In this document: one piece after another, positions 9,103 through 17,995 of the stretch | Layout of the letters: each line of letters begins with the position of its first letter | Position numbering within the stretch: position 1 is the first letter of the stretch | The notes under the pieces: generated by a model | Told to the model about the DNA's origin: nothing | The model's database searches: none | Seen by the model: only the letters and a program-made list of their open reading frames with translations | Program-made: the position numbers and the translations under genes | NCBI RefSeq assembly: GCF_900104145.1 | Contig: NZ_FNLB01000006.1 | Coordinates: 1,757,001 to 1,821,000 of the forward strand | Direction of reading: 5' to 3' | DNA from: Pseudovibrio sp. Tun.PSC04-5.I4 | GTDB lineage: Bacteria; Pseudomonadota; Alphaproteobacteria; Rhizobiales; Stappiaceae | DNA: 64,000 nt

Positions 9103-9552
9103 TTAGCGATTCGATTTAGGTGCAGGTTTCTCTTTCAAGCGCACTTCAGCACGGTCATCACTTGCAATAACCACATCCTGAGGCTGGGATAACTCAATCA
9201 AATTGCCATCCGGATCTCTGATATAGACGGAAAGCAATGGCGAGCTCGCACCTGTTCGATAAACAGGCCCCTCCACAATCGCAACAGCCGCTGCACCCAA
9301 CCGGGCAATGGCCGCATCTAGGTTCTCAACAATGAAACAAAGATCAGCCGTTCCAGGCACCTGCAGCTGCGCCAAAGGCTCATGCTCCACATCAACAGGT
9401 TGCAGATTAATTTTCTGCTGCCCGAAATGAAGACCACGCCGGCCACCACCGAAAATGACTTCATCCATACCAAGCACGTCCTGATAAAAACGACTAGCAC
9501 GGTCAACATCGTGAACAGTAAGAACCACATGGTCGAGACAAACCAACCTCAT
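9103..9552 (-). CDS. VOC (glyoxalase/bleomycin resistance/dioxygenase) superfamily protein
   Basis: A 149-residue single-domain VOC protein. It starts MRLVCLDHVVLTV, with the metal-ligand histidine typical of strand 1, then RASRFYQDVLGM and LHFGQQKINL, and ends with YIRDPDGNLIELSQP carrying the final Glu ligand. These proteins bind a divalent metal and act as glyoxalases, fosfomycin-type resistance enzymes or dioxygenases; the substrate cannot be told here. I chose the ATG at 9552 because AAGGAG stands at ideal distance upstream, although a GTG ten codons earlier is in frame. It is convergent with the kinase gene and divergent from glnB. Confidence 0.88.
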   Translation of the reverse strand: MRLVCLDHVVLTVHDVDRASRFYQDVLGMDEVIFGGGRRGLHFGQQKINLQPVDVEHEPLAQLQVPGTADLCFIVENLDAAIARLGAAAVAIVEGPVYRTGASSPLLSVYIRDPDGNLIELSQPQDVVIASDDRAEVRLKEKPAPKSNR

Positions 9553-9898
9553 TACCCACTCCTTAGCTCTTGTTACAAACACAATAGCGTCAGCAGCCCC
9601 GCGCGACTACCTCCTAGATTCTAGCGAGATGAACAAATAGTAGTTTGCCTATTTTTTAACCATCATGAGTATCGATTAAGCAGCAGATATATTTCAGGAC
9701 CAATGCTCCCTTACTAATTAAGGGGCAAACTGCCCGAATTAGTGGCTTTTTAAGAAAATTTCAAAACTGGCACGGTTTCTGCATTCATATTTCCGTAAGT
9801 TTTGAAGTACGAACTTTTTGCACACCTGCTAGTCACTTGCACGCGCATGCAAGGCCAGCGGACGAAGCAATACAAGACGAACTGGGAGTGTGACGACC
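9553..9898. other. Divergent VOC gene / glnB regulatory region
   Basis: The gap holds a sigma54-type promoter for glnB (9767-9783). Upstream, centred near 9715, is an inverted repeat CCTTA-CTAAT-TAAGG, and just after it a GGGCAAACTGCCC repeat. Either could be an activator site (NtrC is the expected activator of such promoters), but neither matches a textbook NtrC box. Confidence 0.45.
9767..9783 (+). promoter_or_regulatory. Sigma54 (RpoN) -24/-12 promoter of glnB
   Basis: CTGGCACGGTTTCTGCA matches the RpoN consensus TGGCACG-N4-TTGC at all but one base and keeps the required GG-N10-GC spacing (GG 9769-9770, GC 9781-9782). It lies about 115 bp before the glnB start. Nitrogen-regulated RpoN promoters are established for glnB in alphaproteobacteria. 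Confidence 0.8.
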
Positions 9899-10237
9899 AT
9901 GAAGAAAATTGAGGCAATCATTAAGCCGTTCAAACTGGATGAAGTGAAAGAAGCACTTCAGGAAGTTGGTCTTCAGGGGATCACCGTTACTGAGGCAAAG
10001 GGGTTTGGTCGCCAAAAGGGCCATACCGAGCTCTACCGCGGCGCCGAATACGTAGTAGATTTTCTGCCGAAAGTGAAAGTCGAAATCGTACTCAACGATG
10101 ACCTTGTCGAAAAAGCTGTCGAAGCCATCCGCGATGCCGCACAGACTGGTCGCATTGGTGATGGTAAGATTTTTGTTTCCAGCATAGAACAAGCCATTCG
10201 CATTCGGACCGGTGAGATCGGCGAAGACGCCGTATAA
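9899..10237 (+). CDS. glnB: Nitrogen regulatory protein P-II
   Basis: P-II is the trimeric signal protein that senses 2-oxoglutarate and ATP/ADP and relays nitrogen status to glutamine synthetase adenylylation and to the NtrB/NtrC system. From the ATG at 9899 the protein is exactly 112 residues, the family length; a GTG three codons upstream is possible but has no Shine-Dalgarno at the right distance. The T-loop has RGAEY with the uridylylation site at Tyr51, and the C-terminal signature GDGKIFVSSIEQAIRIRTGE is present. glnA follows 120 bp downstream on the same strand, and a sigma54-type promoter precedes it. Confidence 0.97.
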   Translation: MKKIEAIIKPFKLDEVKEALQEVGLQGITVTEAKGFGRQKGHTELYRGAEYVVDFLPKVKVEIVLNDDLVEKAVEAIRDAAQTGRIGDGKIFVSSIEQAIRIRTGEIGEDAV

Positions 10238-10357
10238 TTTAAAATCTCCTTAGGGATAAACGAGGGCCACGCCATTGGGGGGACAATTCCACAAGGCTTG
10301 GGCTTCAAAATAACAACACGACGCCACTGGCGATTTTCACATGAGGAATTGGAAGTT

Positions 10358-11767
10358 ATGACAACCTCCGCTGATATCTTGAAAGAAATTCAAGAAAAAG
10401 ACGTTAAGTTCGTAGATCTTCGTTTTTCAGATCCACGCGGCAAGCTGCAGCACGTCACAATGGATATCTCCCAGGTACACGAAGACATGTTCGCTGAAGG
10501 CGTTGCATTTGATGGGTCATCCATCGGTGGCTGGAAAGCAATCAACGACTCCGACATGATGCTGATGCCAGATACAGAAACAGCTCATATCGATCCGTTC
10601 TTCGCTCAGTCCACTATGTCAATCTTCTGTGACGTTCTAGACCCAGTTTCCGGCGAAGGTTACAACCGTGACCCACGCATGACTGCCAAACGCGCAGAAG
10701 CCTATGTGAAAGCATGTGGCGCTGGCGATACTGTATTCGTTGGTCCAGAAGCGGAATTCTTCATCTTTGATGACGTTCGCTTTGCAGCTGACCCATACAA
10801 CACCGGTTTCAAACTGGATTCTTCTGAACTGCCGTCCAACATGGACAGCGAATATGAGTCCGGCAACCTTGGTCACCGTCCACGCACCAAAGGCGGTTAC
10901 TTCCCGGTTCCACCAATCGATAGTGCGCAGGACATCCGTTCTGAAATGCTCTCCGTTATGTCGGAAATGGGCGTTAAAGTTGAAAAGCACCACCACGAAG
11001 TGGCAGCAGCTCAGCATGAACTTGGTATGCAGTTCCAGACCCTGACAACGTGTGCCGATCATATGCAGATCTACAAATATGTAGTTCATCAGGTTGCACA
11101 CGCCTACGGTAAGTCCGCGACCTTCATGCCTAAGCCAGTCTTTGGCGACAACGGCACCGGCATGCACTGTCACTTCTCCCTTTGGGAAGACGGCAAACCA
11201 AACTTTGCGGGCAACCAGTATGCAGACCTCTCCGAGAGCGCTCTGTACTTCATCGGTGGCATCCTTAAGCACGCAAAATCTTTGAACGCGTTCACCAACG
11301 CGTCCACAAACTCCTACAAGCGTCTGGTTCCAGGTTATGAGGCTCCAGTTCTTCTGGCGTACTCTTCCCGTAACCGTTCTGCATCTTGCCGTATTCCATT
11401 CTCTACCTCGCCAAAAGCCAAGCGCGTAGAAATTCGTTTCCCAGATCCTTCAGCGAACCCGTACCTGGCGTTCTCTGCACAGCTGATGGCCGGCCTTGAT
11501 GGTATCAAGAACAAAATCCATCCTGGCGAACCAATGGACAAAAACCTGTACGACCTGCCACCAGAGGAACTCTCCGAGATCCCAACTGTAGCAGCGTCTT
11601 TGCGTGAAGCCCTGGAATGCCTTGATGCAGACCGTGACTACCTCAAAGCAGGCGGCGTATTCGACGACGATCAGATCGACGCATACATCGAACTCAAAAT
11701 GGAAGAAGTCATGCGCACAGACATGACCCCTCACCCAGTTGAATTCGACATGTACTACTCTGTTTAA
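10358..11767 (+). CDS. glnA: Glutamine synthetase type I
   Basis: Glutamine synthetase makes glutamine from glutamate, ammonia and ATP. From the ATG at 10358 it is 469 residues, the standard GSI-beta length; the frame is open 20 codons further upstream, but that part lacks homology and GAGG/GGAAG motifs precede the chosen start. Visible are the beta-grasp start, VAFDGSSIGGW, the ATP-site segment HCHFSLW, NRSASCRIP and the adenylylation motif KNLYDLPPEE, whose tyrosine is residue 398. Together with glnB it forms the classical nitrogen-assimilation pair, and the terminator at 11809 closes the unit. Confidence 0.98.
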   Translation: MTTSADILKEIQEKDVKFVDLRFSDPRGKLQHVTMDISQVHEDMFAEGVAFDGSSIGGWKAINDSDMMLMPDTETAHIDPFFAQSTMSIFCDVLDPVSGEGYNRDPRMTAKRAEAYVKACGAGDTVFVGPEAEFFIFDDVRFAADPYNTGFKLDSSELPSNMDSEYESGNLGHRPRTKGGYFPVPPIDSAQDIRSEMLSVMSEMGVKVEKHHHEVAAAQHELGMQFQTLTTCADHMQIYKYVVHQVAHAYGKSATFMPKPVFGDNGTGMHCHFSLWEDGKPNFAGNQYADLSESALYFIGGILKHAKSLNAFTNASTNSYKRLVPGYEAPVLLAYSSRNRSASCRIPFSTSPKAKRVEIRFPDPSANPYLAFSAQLMAGLDGIKNKIHPGEPMDKNLYDLPPEELSEIPTVAASLREALECLDADRDYLKAGGVFDDDQIDAYIELKMEEVMRTDMTPHPVEFDMYYSV

Positions 11768-11808
11768 GTCTCATTCAGGTGTGAGCCTGAATTGAATTAA
11801 GCATTCAG

Positions 11809-11836
11809 CCCTCGGAGAGAAATCTCCGGGGGTTTT
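11809..11836 (+). terminator. Intrinsic terminator after glnA
   Basis: CCCTCGGAGA-GAAA-TCTCCGGGGG (11809-11832) forms a 10-bp stem with a GNRA tetraloop, followed by TTTT, 42 bp past the glnA stop. Confidence 0.9.
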
Positions 11837-11849
11837 GTCTTCTCACGAC

Positions 11850-12044
11850 ACTCCTATTCCGGATTTGCATAAATAACGCAAACATCGCGTATTCCACTCA
11901 AATCCACGCAGACATCAACGCAAACATAGTCTGTCATCGGCACGTCACGAAACTCCGCTTAATAGCAGGAGGTTGTCGGCATCTGACCGTGTTGATGAGA
12001 CCCACATACCTTCAAGGCGGCCAATTGCGGTCGCCTTCTTTTTT
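11850..12044 (+). ncRNA. Candidate small RNA (boundaries approximate)
   Basis: A strong intrinsic terminator (AAGGCGGCC/GGTCGCCTT stem, T6 tail, 12014-12044) ends a stretch with no reading frame, downstream of an already closed glnA transcript. An orphan terminator implies an independent short transcript ending at 12044. The 5' end is a guess and I do not recognise the family; a leader for a longer transcript is the alternative. Confidence 0.35.
12014..12044 (+). terminator. Orphan intrinsic terminator
   Basis: AAGGCGGCC (12014-12022) pairs with GGTCGCCTT (12029-12037, one GU pair) around an AATTGC loop and is followed by CTTTTTT. No protein gene lies just upstream. Confidence 0.8.
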
Positions 12045-12388
12045 GCACTTATTTCAAATGCGATGTCCCCTGTTAGGCTCTCGCTAAACAAAATCTATCC
12101 CCGCACTTGAAACAACGCTTAAGTCCTCCTATCTTAAGTACAGGTCAACAAGAGGAGTACTGAATGTCTCCACCGAATCAGTGGGTTGCATGGCTTTAAT
12201 GGAACAGATAACGTTCAGTAAAACCCTCTGCGCAAGACCTGTATATAACAAGAAGACAACAGCTTGAACGACCGAGCGTCATCAAGCGGTAAGCATGGAT
12301 CGAAACCGGACGAACGCGGGCGGTAATCATATTAAACGCCCCAGCATAAACCTTTAAGGTAAGTCGCGGCGATCCAACCCAAAAAAGC

Positions 12389-12426
12389 AAAACCCCGTTA
12401 GCCCTTCGAGAAGGACACGGGGTTTT
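12389..12426. terminator. Bidirectional terminator-like hairpin
   Basis: AAAACCCCGT (12389-12398) pairs perfectly with ACGGGGTTTT (12417-12426), with a further CTTTT on the plus side and T-rich sequence on the minus side. It lies about 200 bp upstream of tyrS and would end anything transcribed from the 12.1-kb region. Confidence 0.65.
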
Positions 12427-12622
12427 CTTTTGGCAACCTCCAGACCAAACCTCCAAACACTCGCTTCGATTACCTCTCCAAACCAACATTCCTCGCCATC
12501 TTCGGAGAAAAGCTCAGGAACAGAAGGATTATCTGACCGAAAAACGGATGACCCTCCCACAAATCTCCGCTATAGACCTTATCCAAACTCACAAAATCTT
12601 TGAGACTGAATAGGTTGGGGCA

Positions 12623-13876
12623 ATGAGCGCATACAAATCAGACTTCATGAAAACCCTTGACGAGCGCGGGTTCCTTCATCAGCTATCCGACGCCGAAGGG
12701 CTCGATAAGCTATGCGCTGAAGAAACTGTGACCGCTTATATTGGCTTCGACTGTACAGCAACCAGCCTGCATGTTGGCTCTCTCGTACAGATCATGATGC
12801 TCTACTGGTTCCAGAAAACCGGCCACCGTCCAATCACCCTAATGGGTGGCGGCACCACCCGCGTTGGCGACCCAACGGGGAAAGATGAGAGCCGCAAGGT
12901 TCTGACGGATGAAATCATTGAGACCAACAAGGCTGGTATCAAACACGTATTCGAAAAGTTCCTGACATTCGGCGACGGACCAAACGACGCCCTCATGATG
13001 GATAACTCTGACTGGCTGATGAAGTTGAACTACCTCGACTTCCTACGCGATGTTGGTCGTCACTTCTCCGTTAACCAGATGATCCAGCGTGACAGCGTTA
13101 AATTGCGACTGGAACGGGAACAGCACCTCTCCTTCCTCGAATTCAACTATATGCTCCTGCAGGGCTATGACTTCGTTGAAATCTATAACCGCACCGGGTG
13201 TCGCCTTCAGATGGGTGGTTCCGATCAGTGGGGCAACATTCTGTCCGGCGTAGACCTTGGTCGCCGTATGACAGAGAGCAATTTCTTCGCGCTGACAACA
13301 CCGCTGCTCACCACGGCATCCGGCACCAAAATGGGTAAAACAGCAGCAGGCGCAATCTGGCTCAATGCTGACATGCTAAGCCCATACGATTACTGGCAGT
13401 TCTGGCGCAATACCGAAGACAGTGACGTCGAAAAGTTCCTCAAGCTCTTCACAGTTCTGCCTATGGACGAAATTAAACGCCTTGGCGCCTTCACAGGCGT
13501 TGAAATCAACGATGCAAAGAAAGTCCTCGCAACAGAAGCAACAGCTCTCCTCCATGGCCGTCAGGCTGCTGAAGATGCTGCTGAAACAGCTCGCAAAGCT
13601 TTCGACGAAGGTGAGAATGCAGCTGGCCTGCCAACCATTGAGGTTCCGCGGGCAGACCTAGAAGCAGGCATCGGCGTTCTTGGTCTTTATGTGACCGCAG
13701 GCCTTTGCAGCTCCAACGGTGAAACCCGCCGCAACCTGAAAGGCGGCGGCGTACGTATCAACGATAAAGCTGAGCAAGATCATACGCGTATGATCATTGC
13801 TGCTGATCTGACCGAGGATGGCGTTGTTAAGCTCTCACTTGGCAAGAAAAAACACGTTCTGATCAAACCTGTATAA
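12623..13876 (+). CDS. tyrS: Tyrosyl-tRNA synthetase
   Basis: This class I synthetase charges tRNA-Tyr. The 417-residue protein has the HIGH-type motif as HVGS (about residue 51), the tyrosine-pocket segment YDFVEIYNRTGCRLQMGGSDQ in shorter blocks (QMGGSDQWGN is diagnostic), KMGKT in the KMSKS position (about 236), and a C-terminal S4-like RNA-binding domain (SSNGETRRNLKGGGVRIN). Length is normal for bacterial TyrRS. It is monocistronic, with a terminator right after it. Confidence 0.97.
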   Translation: MSAYKSDFMKTLDERGFLHQLSDAEGLDKLCAEETVTAYIGFDCTATSLHVGSLVQIMMLYWFQKTGHRPITLMGGGTTRVGDPTGKDESRKVLTDEIIETNKAGIKHVFEKFLTFGDGPNDALMMDNSDWLMKLNYLDFLRDVGRHFSVNQMIQRDSVKLRLEREQHLSFLEFNYMLLQGYDFVEIYNRTGCRLQMGGSDQWGNILSGVDLGRRMTESNFFALTTPLLTTASGTKMGKTAAGAIWLNADMLSPYDYWQFWRNTEDSDVEKFLKLFTVLPMDEIKRLGAFTGVEINDAKKVLATEATALLHGRQAAEDAAETARKAFDEGENAAGLPTIEVPRADLEAGIGVLGLYVTAGLCSSNGETRRNLKGGGVRINDKAEQDHTRMIIAADLTEDGVVKLSLGKKKHVLIKPV

Positions 13877-13904
13877 GGCGATCATACAGAGCATTTAAAA
13901 TAAA

Positions 13905-13930
13905 GGTCGGGGCATTGCTCCGGCTTTTTT
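13905..13930 (+). terminator. Intrinsic terminator after tyrS
   Basis: GTCGGGG pairs with CTCCGGC (13907-13924, two GU pairs) and is followed directly by T6, about 30 bp after the tyrS stop. Confidence 0.75.
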
Positions 13931-14014
13931 AGTGCCAACTCCACATCAAAAATTCTTATGGACATAGGCTCTTTTTCAGAGCTGGCTTGGCACCGCACAC
14001 GATCGTCGCATAAA

Positions 14015-17000
14015 TCAGTTTTGTTTGAACTCGAATATACGACGGAACACACCTGGTGCTATCGCCGAGACCGGGTTCACCTGGAACTTAGGACTATCGA
14101 ATGTGCCTGACAATTTGTAGGTCACACCAAACAAACCTTCATCAGATGATCCTCCACCAAGGATCAGGCCAATGATTGGCAGCTTCGCAAACAAATTATT
14201 GATCGCATAAACTGGCACAAACGTACCTGTCATATTCAGTTTCTGCGTACGCAAATTAACTGCACCGCTAAACGTACCACCAATAATGGCACCACTCAGC
14301 GTTCCCTTAGTAACATCAACAACATCACCTGTGCGAGCAAAGTCGATACGCATTTTCTTGAAGGAAGCCTCACCAGAATTGACGACAGCGGCATAGACCT
14401 CTTCATTACCAGACCGCCGCCTGCTTCTCTGCTTCTTATTCTCAATGCCCTTAAGGGCGCGGATCGCCGGGTCTTCTGTAATCGAGAAATCTTTTACCGT
14501 AAGTTGGCCTATCCACCTGGTATCGCTTGGCATATTGACATCAAGCTGGCCACTGCCACCGCGCATACGCGGGAAAATATCCATAAACCGCAAAAACTCG
14601 CCAGTATTGCTCAGTTTGCCTTTTCCCGACCGACCCTTGCCTTTTCCGCTGACTGTAATGTTAAACTGGCCTCGGCTGGAGGTTGCACCTGTGATCGACA
14701 GCTGAAGAGGACTGCTGCCTCTGAACATCCCATCCACACGCACATTCGACGCCTGCACACCTCTAAAGCCCGTCAAACGCCTAAATGTCAAATCGACATC
14801 CACCAGACCGTTCTTCCGCTTACCGGATGCTGCTGCCTTGTTAGATCCGAATTGATCGATGAGAGAGCGTCCGTCAAAACGATCTGCAGTCAAAACAATT
14901 TTGTACCCGCCACCTTTACGTGGCCGAAGGGTCATTCTGGCTTTGTCGTTCGGCCGCAAATTAAAGGCAGAGAAATCACCAAGTATAAGCTTGCCATTGC
15001 CATCGATCTTCAGATTACCACGCACCTCAACCCCTTCTGAGAGGAAGGAGAAGTTGTGCAGTGTTTTAGCATTGCCAGAGGTTGTCACACGGAATCGAGC
15101 AGTTGCAGCAACACCGGAGGCTTTGCTCCATCCGATTTCGGAGATATTGATCGCAGCTTTTGCAAGGTCCAGTTCAAACGCCTGCGCTCCGCCACTATCT
15201 TCATAACTCACTTTAACCGGACCTGACACATAGTTCGTCAGATCCGCACCGTATTGCTTGAGATCTTGCACCTTCGCAACGAAAGTGACACCCTGACGAT
15301 CATCTACACCATTGCCATCCCGGCTTGTACTCAGATCAATTTCAGACTGAAAGCCATTAAGTTTACCATTACCAGAAATAAGGGTCTGATTGGTATCGGC
15401 TTGCACAACAAGGTCTGCATTTTCAATGACTTGCCCTGAGATCTTCGCTTTGCTGGAAAAGCCTTTAAGGACCAGGTTAGCGCGCCAGTCAACATCTTTG
15501 ATCTTTACGTCTTTCTCCAGCGGAAAGGCTGCTTCCACACGCACCTTACCGGTGCCAGTCAGATCAGCAGGCACAACTTTCAACCGTTCAAGTGCATTGA
15601 TTGGCTTTGAATCTGCCAAGACGCCCAGATCATCTACCCGCCCTGTAAGCTGAACCGACAGCTCCGCGTTTTTGATTCCCGGTTTAGCAATATTCTTGAT
15701 ATTAAACTGGAGCTCAGGAACCTTGACGATATTCCCGTCCTGCATCTTAAAACGGCCATTTGTACCGGAAATACTGAACCCTTCATTTTCAATTTTCCCA
15801 ACACCACTAACATCGGTCAGCAGGGGTAAAGTAGTCAACGCTTTCACAGAGCCATCAATCACGTCAAAACGGGCTGAAATACCGTCTCCCTGCCAGGCAG
15901 GAGTTTCTTTTTTTCCATCAAAAGCGTCAGGGCCCAAGGCAAAATCAAGAGCTATGTTATCTGCACGACCAGGACCCAAATGACGCAACAACCAGTCACG
16001 GGTCTTCGGTGCTGTAACAGTCGGCCAGACTTGAAGCACTTCGCCAAAACTCAAGCTGGGGCTAAAGACCGAAAGGGCAATCGAAGGTCCACCATCTCCA
16101 TAATAGAAAGAGCCAGCTACATTGATGTCCGCATCAAGCCCAACAGCGCGCGCGCGTTCAACGGAAAATAACGTATTTTCAGGATTAAACGATCCGGAGG
16201 CGTAGGCATCAGGAAAGACCAATGGAGGGTAATTAACGTCAACAGGGGCTAGAACGATCTCACGAGAGCCAAGAGAATACGTCCAATCTGCACCATCAGT
16301 AACTGGGGGGCTCACCTTTCCACCAAACACAACGCGTGTGTTCTGGCGACGAAGGTAAGACCGGCCAACGATTATATCAGGATTGTCTCTTTGTAAGCTA
16401 AGGTCAAGATACCCTTCATCTATTGTCAGCGAATTATCAGGAGCTGTGCGGATAAACACCGGAGAGGTGCGCACATTCATATTGCCACCCAAAAATTCTC
16501 CCGCCGCACCCAGCTCCGCTTTGGCTTCCACAAACAAGCGCGTATTCGCAAGTTTATCGTCCTGCGCAAAACTATGCGTGGGCAAAATATCGCGTAAGGA
16601 CGCATCGCGAACAGTCACACTGATGTTTCTTTGCCCGGTCTCCGGCGTAACAGTTCGCTTCAAGTTCCAGGACCAATCGCCCTGACTACCCACTATATTG
16701 GAGGTCACTGCAAAGGAAAGATCATCCAGCAACACAGCATTTGCATCGATGCCATCAGCGACGAACTCTTCACCTTGTGCGTTGACAACCAGTCGCCCAT
16801 AATCAATGGACACCTGCTCCAGATGCCAACGTTTCAATTCCTCAGCCGCGATCACACTAAACTTGTCAATCGCCACAACACGGTTTTGTACACGCGGCAA
16901 AGGATCAGACCCTTTGGCCAGTTTAATAGTGGCAGACGGACGCTCCAACGCCACACTCGTAATTTCAAGATTACCGAGCAATAAACCGGAGAGATTGATC

Positions 17001-17263
17001 CCAACTTCGGTTTTTGGAAGCAACACAAGCGCGGATGTCCGGCCTTTGATGCGAATTAGAGAATCTTCAAGAATAATCCGGCTTCCGTTCTCCCCAAGAA
17101 AATCAAACTTAGCCTCACCAACAGTCACACTGATGCTTTTGCTTTCCAGCTGCTGAGTGGCCCAGTCGACAAGAAAGGGGATGGAAACAGGCCCAGTAAG
17201 AACTCTGTAACTGCCCAAAGCGATAACCAAACACAAACAGGCACTTACAACGACCCAAGTCAC
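14015..17263 (-). CDS. Large AsmA-like / DUF3971 envelope protein
   Basis: A protein of at least 1,082 residues with one N-terminal membrane segment (VVVSACLCLVIALG) and a long periplasmic beta-rich body ending in an AsmA-like C-terminal domain (FSGAVNLRTQKLNMTGTF, then VYAINNLFAKLPIIGLILGG). It belongs to the AsmA/TamB-like bridge proteins (YhdP-type architecture) thought to move lipid between inner and outer membrane; this role is known for the family and inferred here. The start is uncertain. The first usable codon is a GTG at 17263, but the frame stays open for 37 codons upstream to a TGA at 17375 and encodes RRFKRR just before the membrane segment, as expected for a cytoplasmic anchor; only CTG or ATT codons (for example 17332, 17335) could start it. 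Confidence 0.85.
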   Translation of the reverse strand: MTWVVVSACLCLVIALGSYRVLTGPVSIPFLVDWATQQLESKSISVTVGEAKFDFLGENGSRIILEDSLIRIKGRTSALVLLPKTEVGINLSGLLLGNLEITSVALERPSATIKLAKGSDPLPRVQNRVVAIDKFSVIAAEELKRWHLEQVSIDYGRLVVNAQGEEFVADGIDANAVLLDDLSFAVTSNIVGSQGDWSWNLKRTVTPETGQRNISVTVRDASLRDILPTHSFAQDDKLANTRLFVEAKAELGAAGEFLGGNMNVRTSPVFIRTAPDNSLTIDEGYLDLSLQRDNPDIIVGRSYLRRQNTRVVFGGKVSPPVTDGADWTYSLGSREIVLAPVDVNYPPLVFPDAYASGSFNPENTLFSVERARAVGLDADINVAGSFYYGDGGPSIALSVFSPSLSFGEVLQVWPTVTAPKTRDWLLRHLGPGRADNIALDFALGPDAFDGKKETPAWQGDGISARFDVIDGSVKALTTLPLLTDVSGVGKIENEGFSISGTNGRFKMQDGNIVKVPELQFNIKNIAKPGIKNAELSVQLTGRVDDLGVLADSKPINALERLKVVPADLTGTGKVRVEAAFPLEKDVKIKDVDWRANLVLKGFSSKAKISGQVIENADLVVQADTNQTLISGNGKLNGFQSEIDLSTSRDGNGVDDRQGVTFVAKVQDLKQYGADLTNYVSGPVKVSYEDSGGAQAFELDLAKAAINISEIGWSKASGVAATARFRVTTSGNAKTLHNFSFLSEGVEVRGNLKIDGNGKLILGDFSAFNLRPNDKARMTLRPRKGGGYKIVLTADRFDGRSLIDQFGSNKAAASGKRKNGLVDVDLTFRRLTGFRGVQASNVRVDGMFRGSSPLQLSITGATSSRGQFNITVSGKGKGRSGKGKLSNTGEFLRFMDIFPRMRGGSGQLDVNMPSDTRWIGQLTVKDFSITEDPAIRALKGIENKKQRSRRRSGNEEVYAAVVNSGEASFKKMRIDFARTGDVVDVTKGTLSGAIIGGTFSGAVNLRTQKLNMTGTFVPVYAINNLFAKLPIIGLILGGGSSDEGLFGVTYKLSGTFDSPKFQVNPVSAIAPGVFRRIFEFKQN

Positions 17264-17493
17264 GCGTCGCTTAAAACGGCGTGGCAGAGAGGAGCTCTCC
17301 AGCTCAGCTGTATTCCCAACATCAGCAGACAGAATCTTATTCCCTGTTTTGCAGCAAGTTCGAGTTTGTTCGAATCAGGACCTGCCGCTAGCATTACGTG
17401 ATCATGGGTGTCCTGTAAGGCAAAATACAGACCTACACCACATACACAATACGCCTCTCCTAAGAGGCAAAAGGCCGCCCAAGGAGTATAAGA

Positions 17494-17991
17494 ATGCCCA
17501 ACACGACAGAAGCGACATCTTCCCTACCGCAGGAAGGTATGCCTGCACCGAATTTTATTGTCGCAACAGATTCGCAAGGCCAGTTCACCCTATCAGATCA
17601 TGCTGGCCGATCTGTCGTCCTTTACTTTTATCCAAAGGATGACACGCCGGGCTGCACAAAAGAGGCAATCGCCTTTACCGAAAACGCGGCTGAATTTGAG
17701 AAACATGGTGCTTTAATCGTCGGCATTTCGCCCGATACACCACTAAAGCATGACCAGTTTAAGGCGAAACATGGGCTAACTGTCACACTTGGGGCAGATG
17801 TAGACAAGGAATTGTGCCAGGCTTATGGCGTGTGGATTGAGAAAAACATGTACGGAAAGAAGTACATGGGCGTTGAACGCTCCACGTTTCTCATAGATAA
17901 ACATGGCAAGATTGCCAAGATCTGGCGCAAAGTCCGTGTACCGGGCCACGTAGAAAAGGTCTTGGAAGAACTCAAAATTCTGAGCCAGTGA
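17494..17991 (+). CDS. bcp: Thiol peroxidase BCP/PrxQ-type peroxiredoxin
   Basis: This enzyme reduces hydrogen and organic peroxides through a peroxidatic cysteine. The 165-residue thioredoxin-fold protein has the motif YFYPKDDTPGCTKEA with the active cysteine near residue 53. The resolving cysteine found five residues later in E. coli BCP is replaced (IAF region), so it probably resolves with another Cys (one remains in ELCQAYG) or works in 1-Cys mode. AAGGAG lies 7 bp before the ATG. The next gene begins 4 bp after the stop, so the two are co-transcribed. Confidence 0.95.
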   Translation: MPNTTEATSSLPQEGMPAPNFIVATDSQGQFTLSDHAGRSVVLYFYPKDDTPGCTKEAIAFTENAAEFEKHGALIVGISPDTPLKHDQFKAKHGLTVTLGADVDKELCQAYGVWIEKNMYGKKYMGVERSTFLIDKHGKIAKIWRKVRVPGHVEKVLEELKILSQ

Positions 17992-17995
17992 AATC

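Larger units (their letters stand above)
11768..12622. other. glnA-tyrS intergenic region with three hairpins and a candidate small RNA
   Basis: This 855-bp stretch has no convincing protein gene. It contains the glnA terminator (11809-11836), a second perfect plus-strand terminator at 12014-12044 that is not attached to any gene, and a bidirectional hairpin at 12389-12426. Between the first two lie repeated ACGCAAACAT motifs (about 11876 and 11918). At 12164 a good Shine-Dalgarno (AGAGGAG) precedes a 11-codon frame reading MSPPNQWVAWL then stop. Confidence 0.6.

Noticed and set aside
12196..12489. 97-codon minus-strand ORF in the glnA-tyrS gap
   Set aside because: It runs through the bidirectional hairpin at 12389-12426 and has no recognisable pattern or Shine-Dalgarno.
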